Origin: Acanthaster planci
Lineage: Eukaryota > Echinodermata > Asteroidea > Valvatida > Acanthasteridae
DNA length: 64,000 nucleotides
Direction of reading: 5' to 3'
Assembly: GCF_001949145.1 (NCBI RefSeq)
Contig: NW_019091411.1
Coordinates: 98,352-162,351, forward strand
Shown: in pieces, positions 12,887 through 64,000 of the stretch
Layout of the letters: each line of letters begins with the position of its first letter
Numbering within the stretch: the first letter of the stretch is position 1
The notes under the pieces: generated by a model
The model's input: only the letters and a program-made list of their open reading frames with translations
What the model was told of the DNA's origin: nothing
Database searches by the model: none
Program-made: the position numbers and the translations under genes

Positions 12887-15800
12887 TGCAACATAAAAAT
12901 ATCTGGATTCATTAGAGAATTACAGCGCAACACAATGTAATGAAGATGTTGACCCTAGAAGAGCAGGTTAAAATCCGCGTCCCTCAAAACTTCCTTAACC
13001 ATGCACTATTTTACCCCAAGCCTTCGCTTTTTTTTCCAGTAATGTGTTGCAATCATTTTGACAAGAGTTTTGTGAAAACCAAACTTACCTTTCTTCCACA
13101 ACATTTTCCAAGACAGCTCCACTAAACTAGGTCAATTTTTCCATTTGGCTTGCTCAATGCACACGGGTCAGCACAGGCAAGGACATGAATTTCAATTGAC
13201 CATGACAAAACCTTATACTAGACTGAATTGAAACTTCACAGATAAACTCATCGGTGTCTTTACGTGTAAGCCAAGTTTCAAAAAGATAAGGCTTTGGACA
13301 GTCAATGTCGGGGGGGGGGCTCTGAGATGATCCAAAAAAAGCCCAGCTCTTGTGGGATTAGAAGATAAAGTCAAACAACAAAAAGTTAACTGAATCAGCA
13401 ATCAAGAAAAGTGCAAGACCTGCGATAGGTTATAAGCACTGTTCTTCCTTTTTTATTCATAATGCAGCAGTTTACACGTATGAACCAAAAGAAGCTTCAT
13501 TGTTAGCACAAGGAAAAAAATATAGATTTCTTAAAGATAGCATTTTATACTTTATATTTGTTTCCCCATGGAAAAACTTGGCAAATCTCTCATGTTCAAA
13601 AAATCACCTTTGATCATTCATCTTTTTTTCGTCCATCCTGTGACATTTCCCCCTTAGCTTCCAAAGTCAACATACAGGCATAATGTAAGTTCAATCACCT
13701 TTTTGATTTCTGTGTTTATTTACAATAGATTTATCGTCGTATTTTATAATCATCAAACATTTTTGTCTTCACCCTGATATTTTTCTTCTGGGAATTGTGT
13801 ATGTACAGAATATGGTACATGTTAATAAACTTTTTAATTTCTAGGACATGCAATTCAAGTCTCTCAGCAGAAAATTTCTTCTGTTTTCTTCGACTCTAAA
13901 CTTCCTCCCAGCTTGTAAAAAGGGGACAATCTTTAGAAAACTACACCTACTAAGAATAGAATGGGCATGGTCATTTTCCTCCACCAAAAAAAGGTACAAT
14001 GTAAGGTGTTAGCTCTGAGCAACTACACAACTGGTACAAATTCAAAAGCATTCAGTGTATCAACAGCCATAATAGTTGTTTGGGAGTCACAAACTACCCT
14101 GCTAATTTCATTCACTCCATTCACTCCAAGTTGAAAAGTACGTGTCTTCCACTGTGCCTCTATTAAATCATTTTTAATTTAGAAATCAAAAAACCACTTT
14201 TGTTCTCTATTAAGGCAATAAACAATACCATTGGATTAATCATTACATAGCCAAGATTTGTTTTCATTTATGGCAGTGATGTTTGGGACTTCGTTTACGA
14301 TATGATATTTCTGCGTTTGATCAAGTTAGCCGAAACATACCGTTATACCACTGTTTCTCACCAATATTCACACTCGTACAAGGCAGACAAAAGTGACTGC
14401 ACCTTGCATGCTGTCACACATTCGCTACAATGTAAGCACAAGCTTCATACATTTTCTACTAAAATGATAGAAAATATTTGTTCACAAATTTCGTCAACTC
14501 AAACCAGCAAAAGTGACACAATGCCACTTTTCATCTGTTACACCTCCATGCTACTAACAACCCAACACGCTTACTTCACTGTGCGATGTTACCCCTCATC
14601 AGGGAAGGGAAATATTCAAGTCCCTTCCCCCGATGGAATTCCAGGCTATTCCCCCAGTTGGCCCAATGCACAGTCTAAAGAGAGGCTGCACTGGCGAGAG
14701 CCCACTTTGCTAGTGTGGCCTCATTTTTGTACCAGCACAAAAATGCTCCACCAGGAGATTTCTTCTGTGCATTGTTCTGTGCAGTACTACTACTCTGGCT
14801 TCAACCAATCCCGCAGGCCTTTTTTACCTTAGAAAACTTAGGGGAACGTATCAGAAATTTACTTGGCCCTTTTGAAGGACCATTTGCTTTTGTTGTGAGG
14901 AAGTAAAACTGGCCAACATATTAGAACCAATCTAGATACCCCAAACCCAATTGTTTCCACTCGATGAATTCTGAATTCTGAAAGTTCCAGAACTGCTGGT
15001 ACAGTTCTTTAAAATTAAAAATAATCAGTGGCAATGGCCCACTGCAGAGATGAAATCGAAAACCTTGTACACAAATATATCTGTACAGGAAACAGTTCTT
15101 AAAGTTAAAAATAGTTTGTCCTTTTTTTTTAAATGAAAATTTACCTTTTTGAACGTGTTAACTGCTTGTAAAAAGGAATTAAAAACAGGTGAGGTGTAGC
15201 ATTAATGAAAGGCACAACTCAGAATAAGAAAAAGAACGAGACTGAGGATCCATTTTTACCCTGGTCATACCTGTAAGGTTTTACACATGCTCAGTTCCTA
15301 GGAGTTCCTAGGAACATCACACATTTGCACATGGTAGTTAGTGTATATCACTTCTTCCTCTATCGCAGATGGGAGGAAAAGGTCAGCTTCAAAATGTATT
15401 GATAAAGCTGTTTTTGAGAAACGGTATAATCCTTTTCTCTATTAAACCGTTTTGTGTTAAATATAACAGAATCTCACTTCAACTATAAACAGTGTAAACA
15501 CCATACTGTGATTATTACAATGGTTCGTTCAGTTTGCATTCTCAGTGTACAGATCGCCCTCCTGGATGTACAAAAAACCCTGGTCCATGGGTGGCACTTT
15601 TGAACAATATCATCAGCACTGACTGTTAGTCTAGTTGAAAGTTCAGTAAAACTCACTTTTTGCAGTTACCAGTTATTAACCTCACCAGTACCCCCCTTAA
15701 AATGACTTTCAATCCTTTGGAATCTAATTCAAATTTCAATTCCGAAGAAGTCACAAACCAATCACAGTAACAAGAAGTTTTAGTCTCTACTAAAAAGTGT

Positions 15801-17593
15801 AAAATTTCTTGTGACATTTGTTTTGTTTTGTTTTTTGTTGTTTTGTTTTGTTTTGATTTGTTTTTCTCCTGATGTGTCTGACTACAGTACCAGCTGCTGC
15901 ACCAGATTCAAATCAGCAATCTGCCCTGGCTGGCTGGCTGGCCGGTCTGGTGTTTGAGACGTCTGCCCTTGTAAGTGGCAGATAGAAATCCAAGCCACAG
16001 TACACCTGCCGTTTTCCCGATTCTCACCAGTCTCACAAAGCCTGCAGTATTCCGTGCATGTAACATCCACACATCCAATTTGCCAAATTAAACCGAACCA
16101 GTTAAGCCAGTGTTTGAAATATAACTTTTGTGTATAAATGACAAAAGCCTGATATTGATGTCAACACCACTGATGCAAACAATTGCATCATATGTCATCA
16201 TCTAGTCTTGTATCCTATCCCCAGACCGGTGTAAAGCTCACAGTATCTTATCACGCTGACAATACTTTACCGGTTTCCTGATCACGGTCTTTTTCCTCCA
16301 CTCATCACGATTATATCCAACAGCTTTATTCCATTTGACGCCCCTCCATATGCCATAACACTTGCCTTCATGCTACGGTAAATGAAAGTTGAACCTCTCT
16401 GAGAAAACAAATTTCCCAGTTCTGACAATTTCCTGCATTCCTGACAGACATTTAAATCCACTTGGAAATTCCAAAATGAAGAAATTTCCTTGTCAGTGAA
16501 TTAAAAAGAGGAAAGATCACAATAGATATTTAATATAGATTCTCTAATTAATATATCACTTCCAAAAATATTTATATGCATTTGAAACAAAAAGACCTAC
16601 ATGACATGGTTACTTTGTTACCCAACCAAGAACTCAGTTCTGTAAATTTCTGTAATCAAAGCATTTCTGCGATCAGAACAGTAGCTGGTATCAATCAAAA
16701 CAGATTTGTTCATGATAATAACAGCATTTTTAAATTTTGTTTTCTAGACTAGTATGTGACAGATGTATCCTGCTGTCACAAAATAAAACTTACAAAAACA
16801 GTTAATTTCAACTGGAATTTGTCAAAAAGATTACAATGAAAGATTAAGGCAGTAATCGATCGTTCCCTGCTAAATTAACAAAACTGGAAAATTAAATTGT
16901 TCAACTGTGGTATTGTCAGTGTCATAATATGACTTTTGTCCCAAAAGGTCGTTTTAAATTTTCAGTTCATGCCAACACCAGCAAGTAACAGGCAACATTT
17001 ACATTACCTTGATTACCAATTCCACTGCAAAAGTGAAAATCAAGTCCAAGTCATGTGACACTGCACAGCCAATCAATTTACAGATAAGTCATGTGACACT
17101 GAGCCATTAATCAATTCACTGGCATTAGGTTGGATGAAACTAATTAATCACTTTGAGGACAATCAGTCGAGTGACACCAAAAATCAATCAATTTTCCAGA
17201 AGGTCAGGCAATGCTTCGCAATCAGAAAATTCCCTGGCAATAAGTTGCACAACAAGGGGTGACCTGTCCACTTCACTCCTGACAAGACATGCAACACTCA
17301 TCAGCAATCCATCAGTTTGCTGATGAGAAGTTGTGACATTAAGCAATCCGGGGTCTGGAGACAGCAACCATTCCCACGCTGATGATACCTCTAGTCTTGA
17401 TTAGGTGCTTGAACTAACCCATTGCATCCGGGGGGCGCATGATCAGTCATCCCAGCTGACTGATATCTCTAACAGTAAATCCTAAATAAAGCAATTACAG
17501 AACACATGGGTGCCAAACATGGCGCCCGTTCTCCCCTTCTGATAGTTTCTCATATCAGTTCTCCCCAGGGTCAGCTCCTCCTTACAGGCGCTC
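12887..17593 (-). other. FCHSD 3' flank / probable long 3' UTR
   Basis: No recognisable coding exon on either strand in 4.7 kb. The region is AT-rich. On the minus strand, AATAAA-type signals could correspond to plus-strand tttatt near 16325 and near 13712, but neither can be chosen. A (TTTTG)n simple repeat lies at about 15818-15865. At 17044-17105 the words aagtcatgtgacactg occur twice. A 176-codon plus-strand frame at 14302-14832 resembles no family and is probably chance. Confidence 0.5.
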
Positions 17594-59511
<41,918 letters not shown>

Positions 59512-61905
59512 GACTGGAGCCAAAGAACGGAGAGAAAACTTGTTAATCTCTCTTCTTATCAGAACCAAAATCACCTGTGGCTGTGACAGCACATCGCCAT
59601 CCTCAGTTTACGTTGTGTGTTTGGCGCAGACAACTTTGTGTACGAATAATGCACGTTTCAAATACTAAAGGGGGCTATGAGCCAGTTTTCTTGTGCAAGA
59701 CCAATATGATGTTTGTAACTACATAAATATGTCTGTTCCGGTAAAAATGACCCTCTGAAACTGATGAAAACTGCAGAACAGTCCACGGTTGTAGCCCACG
59801 GCTTGGGGTGAAATTCCGGTGACGGAAGACATGCAAGAGTTGATTATACAACGTGGACGTCAGAGGGCGCTATTTTAATGTTTCCTCTCAGTCGGCGCCG
59901 CGGCGGCCGGCGTTTACGGAACTTTTTGGTAGGGGTGGAAATAATGAGTCAGACTGCCAAAAATTACTTTGCACAAGTGACAAGTTTATAATCCCAGGTA
60001 TTTACCAGGCATTAACGTACACAAAAAAATTCAGTCTGAAAGAGCTTACAAAAGAAAAATAATCAATATCTTGCCACCATTTTCCAGACTAGAATGGGTC
60101 TTGACACAGACCCATTAATTTTTAATTATGGATTATTCTATTAGTAACACGGATGTCATTTGGAACTAATTCCCAACATGCTGGTAAAATCAACCAATGG
60201 ATGGTTTGATTTTGTGTCCTATTTTTTTCAGATGAGCCAACAGATTTCAAAATTCCTTGTCAGCCTAAATCTTGCACATCTATTTACAAAGTCGTATGAA
60301 AAAAAAAAAATTTGCAGGCAATGTTTTCATTTTTTTTTTTAATTTTGTTGGTGGATTTTCTACGTTAGAGAATCCACAAGTGTAGTCACATTCAGAAAAT
60401 GAATGAATGCTGAATATTAATGAATGAATATTTCTGAATGTTGTGACTAACACAGACGCACCCAATGGGTGGGGCTTGTGGCCCCGCCCCTATCTTTTGT
60501 CCCCTACCTTCTGAAGAAATAATTGATACATGTACATCTTAAATTACAAACTCTGGTATAACTGTTCACCCCAATCTCCTGTGGTGCAAGCAGGGGGAGG
60601 GGAGTGAGCATACGAGCTTTTTGGGGTGTGGGTGTGTGGGTGCCATTTCACTGCATTTACTAACAAAACTGAAAAATAAAAGTGTATGTCAGTTGATCCG
60701 GATTTCAGAGGTACTGAATGTGCAAACATTTATATTTGTTGGGGGCCAACAAGAAAGTTGTGGCTATTTAAAATAAAAATGGTTGCAGGCTGCACATGTA
60801 TGAACTCATGCAGGCCAAATCACGATTTACATGACTAAAGTTCAGGGCCACTTGTGGGCCTTGTGGTCTTGAAATCAAAACTGCCAGCTGTCACAGGAGT
60901 GCTTGCTGGTAGGACCATTCCAGTGAAAGTCTAATCAATTTGTCAGATGAAGACATCATTTCGACGAACATAGTAATCAAGGATTTATTTTATGATTACT
61001 TTTGGGGATATTCAAACTCTACTGGAAACCTCCAATGAATTGTATCACCCACCAAGAATTAATGACAAGCTGAAAGATTGCAAATGATGCTTTAATGTGA
61101 TTTGTGACTCAAAGACCTTTGAAAATTGAAAAAGATTGAAGCTTTTGCATAACATAAATCTTTAAATTCTTTGTTTGGTTCTCATTATACTAGGGTAGGC
61201 CTACTTCACAAGCAATAATGAAAACGGATAAAAAAATAGCATTGATAATCACGTTCAAATATACATCATTTAAGCTTTTTTAATGACGGAGAAGTGAACC
61301 ATGCTGTCAAGTGCACAAGATAATGTAAACTAACACACAGTTCACTGCCCGTTTCTATGGAAACAGATGCGCACACTGATTAATGGCATGATAACGTAAG
61401 GCACTGCACCTGTGACTTGATCTCAGTGTATTCGATAACAGATAATATATTCCCAGGTTTGGATTGGCTACCAATTGAGAAATCTATTCCAGACAAAATT
61501 TCGAAGAATTTTCTGGAGCCAACATGCTTGAGAGCACAGGAAGTAGGATGCGAGTAAATGAGCTGTAAGTCATGAACGTTGGACTAGTATTCAGAATGCA
61601 TGCAGAAAAATGATCTGAGAAAATGTTCTGAATAATTGGAAAAGTGGAGAATCTTAGTATGCACAATATAATCGTCGATATTTTGAAGGAATGCTTAACA
61701 GGATGAATATCATCTTCTTTAAAAAAAAATAAAGTGGTTATGTACAATTTTGATGAAACAAAAATGGAGATTAGCATTAATTTCATAATTTAAACTAATA
61801 AAAAATTCTTAATCTGAACCTCCAAAGTAATTTCTTCAATAATGTCTTTAAAAAAAAGAGAGGTTAGGCTATGGTTGGCCTGAAAATTATTTTTGTAAGT
61901 TTAAG
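59512..61905 (-). promoter_or_regulatory. FCHSD promoter and ALG11 3' flank
   Basis: The segment 59890-59920 is the most CpG-dense in the window (gtcggcgccgcggcggccgg) and lies about 380 bp upstream of the FCHSD start, as expected for a TATA-less promoter. Next to it, 59858-59873 reads acgtcagagggcgcta, close to the bilaterian CTCF core (AGRGGGCGCT). The distal part, 60000-61905, should contain the ALG11 3' UTR. A minus-strand AATAAA is possible at 60984-60989. No other gene is visible. Confidence 0.5.
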
Positions 61906-64000
61906 TTAGTTGATCAGCACTTCTGTTGCGGCAAGGAAACCTTTCTTGAATTCTTGCTCGGAGAATCGTTCCACTGATGCTCTTGCACTCTGTCGGATCT
62001 CCAACCGTTCCTCGGGAGTCATCTTGAGGATAGCTTCCATGGCATCAGCATAGCTCTTCACGTCATTGGCAAGGAACCCTGTCAATTTGCCATTGATTTC
62101 CACCACAATGTCCATCTTTGGCCCCCCTGAGTCGTGGGCCACGATAACTGTCCCTGCGGCCATGCATTCCACAACACCTGGGGGTAAAAATGAATGACAA
62201 AACTCCAGGTTTGGCTGGTGCATTATCAATACATCTGATTCACTTACAGAGGCAAAGTCTTGTGTCCTTGAGCAAGACATTTTACTCAAATGTCTCTCCT
62301 CCCCAAAGGAGCACTGAAGGGCCTGGAGGATTAAGTGACTGCATGTGGAACAGGCTGTAATCACTGTGACAATGAGTGATATAAACACTTCGTCCCTTGT
62401 GTAAGTTTGGTATATAATATTATAAACATGTGAGAACCAGTGGAAATGTAAGTGTTCCTTACATTGGATATCACTTTGAAATGAAATGGGCCTCACTGTT
62501 TATGCATGGAGTTTTTACAGGGCAGGAGATACACACAGTTCTGAAATGGTTGTGCACTGACGTTGTACACTTGATTCCAAAGGCATAAGACACTTTACGG
62601 AATATTCACATAAGTTTATTATGTGGCAGGGGGAGAGGTCAGGATTGCTGAAAAGGGGACAGACACAGACTTAGTGTAACAAGTCATTTAGCCAAGGAGC
62701 ATTTCTGTTGGTTTCTGGGGATCCCGGCTTCTTAACAAATGGTGACCACCAGTCTTATGAACATTTTTTTCATGTGATTTTATTTTGATTTCCACTAGAA
62801 AGAGTAAACTGAGCTTTCTTTTTTTGATGCATTGCTCAGTTTGCTGTCCTGATGAAAAAGAAAATTGTTGATGGTTCCCATTGCTTGACATTGTACAAGA
62901 TTCTTTTTAAGTTCTCAGAACATGGATCCGGTGACTCCTTTTTTAGGTTGGTCAAAATTATGTTCTACCAAGCCACTGTTCCCTTTGTGTACACGTAGAA
63001 ATCAGCACTGTGAGGTTGACTTAGCTTGAGGTTGATGGGACGTAACTGTCTGCAGTCTGATTACCTGTTAATAACTCATCTTTCTGACCTACCTATTCCA
63101 AAGTGTTCATTCCACATAGTGTGCAGTCCAATGGTTGCAGCAGACAGATGTGCTCTGAGATCATCAAATGAAATGTTAAGCAAGAAGTCAACATTGGGAC
63201 GGATGTTGAAATCCTCGCACATCTCCCTCAGCATGTCAATGCGATCGGCGTCGCCTTTGTTCCTACAACTGCCGATCAGCTCTAGTCGGAGGCTGTTCCA
63301 CTCCTCCATTGGGTATCTCCTGAGGAGCTCATTAAAAGCCTTGATCTGCAAAGGGTGATCCTTCTCCGGTCGGAACTGAGCGATGGATACAATGACATGC
63401 TGCTTTCGTCCCTCTTCGAGAACCAGCGGCTGCTGAAGGAAGGCGTCCGTGTCACAAGGCGGGTACACAACGCTCGTCCGTGCTGGTATCTGCCAGATGT
63501 CTTGTATGTGTCCATTCGTCCACGAGGAGTTGACCATCACCACATCACTTCGTGCACCCATAACCCCATAGAGACGGGCAAACAAGCGGTAGTAGACCAA
63601 CTTGAGGGAGCTGAGCACGCGGCTCCGGGCGACAAAGCCAGGGTTGTTGTATGTGGCCGTCCGCTTCGCCACCCGGCCAAGCATATCAGTGCTGATGGTC
63701 GGGTAGTGTACATAGCAGCCCACCTTGCACTGGCCAAAGTACTTGAAGAGTGGGAGGGTGAAGGCGTAGCCCATGGAGTCGATGTACACATCTGGCACAC
63801 AGCTTGTCAGGGCCTCCCAGCCTAGCACCATGGAGCCAAGGCTCTGCCCCAGGAGGGTGAAGAAAGGATAAGTCTCAGCCTCCACCATGCGGCGTTTCTT
63901 GAGATAGACAAACTCTACGGGTTTGGTGAGGGTGATGTTGAAGCGTTGCTTGGCCTTGCGAATGATCTCTTCCCCCCCGACATCGGTATCACCTGTGTAC
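61906..64000 (-). CDS. ALG11: ALG11 alpha-1,2-mannosyltransferase, C-terminal two exons (5' part beyond right edge)
   Basis: GT4-family glycosyltransferase on the cytosolic face of the ER. It adds the fourth and fifth mannoses (both alpha-1,2) to the dolichol-linked N-glycan precursor from GDP-mannose. Exons on the minus strand: 63093-64000 (open at the window edge) and 61906-62177 with stop TAA at 61906-61908, joined in phase 1. Diagnostic segments: [93 protein letters not shown] and [20 protein letters not shown]. The EX7E donor-site motif (EHFGIGVVE) spans the exon junction. About 392 residues are present; roughly the first 100, with the N-terminal membrane anchor, are missing to the right. 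It lies in the same orientation as FCHSD, with its 3' end facing the FCHSD promoter. Confidence 0.95.

Noticed and set aside
12101-12940. Long open frames across the N run on both strands
   Set aside because: They consist mostly of unresolved bases; the 5' part is the RRP8 3' end out of frame.
14302-14832. Plus-strand 176-codon frame
   Set aside because: No recognisable family, no codon bias, no splice context, and it lies antisense to the probable FCHSD 3' UTR.
15818-15865. T/G-rich run as a possible retroposon tail
   Set aside because: It is a plain (TTTTG)n microsatellite with no body sequence attached that I could recognise.

Overview
This is genomic DNA from an animal. Its genes are split by introns of 0.1 to nearly 10 kb with GT-AG (and one GC-AG) junctions, and their best matches are bilaterian families. 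The AT-leaning base composition, a swarm of self-complementary (ACATGT)n runs, tRNA-derived SINE copies and two fold-back transposons resembling the sea-urchin TU type point to a marine invertebrate deuterostome. An echinoderm is my first guess; hemichordate and cephalochordate are not excluded. The species cannot be named from the sequence. A 643-bp assembly gap lies at 12244-12886.

Layout. (1) 1-7555, minus strand: the first eight coding exons of integrin-linked kinase (ILK), cut off at the left edge. (2) 7556-9041: a divergent promoter region. (3) 9042-12138, plus strand: complete RRP8 (nucleomethylin), an rRNA-processing methyltransferase-like protein, in six exons. (4) 12139-17593: the gap, then a long non-coding stretch probably including the 3' UTR of the next gene. 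(5) 17594-59511, minus strand: a complete FCHSD / Nervous wreck orthologue (F-BAR plus two SH3 domains and a C-terminal PDZ ligand). Nineteen exons are confidently placed and one more is probable, spread over 42 kb. (6) 26172-27128, plus strand: an intronless class A GPCR nested antisense inside an FCHSD intron. Downstream is a tandem copy of its whole segment, in which the receptor is a pseudogene with about 0.64 kb deleted. (7) 59512-61905: the FCHSD promoter and the 3' flank of the next gene. (8) 61906-64000, minus strand: the C-terminal two exons of ALG11, the ER mannosyltransferase, running off the right edge.

How the genes relate. ILK (integrin adhesion scaffold) and RRP8 (nucleolar rRNA processing and silencing) work in unrelated pathways, but are adjacent and divergent here as they are in vertebrates, suggesting an old shared promoter. 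FCHSD links curved membranes to actin. ALG11 acts in N-glycan precursor assembly at the ER. No operon-like or defence system was recognised. The most unusual content is the repeat architecture: paired fold-back elements with ~15-bp subrepeats (one with a perfect 9-bp target duplication), a SINE insertion with a visible target duplication inside the duplicated GPCR segment, an eight-copy minisatellite carrying splice-acceptor-like motifs, and a perfect 24-bp hairpin.
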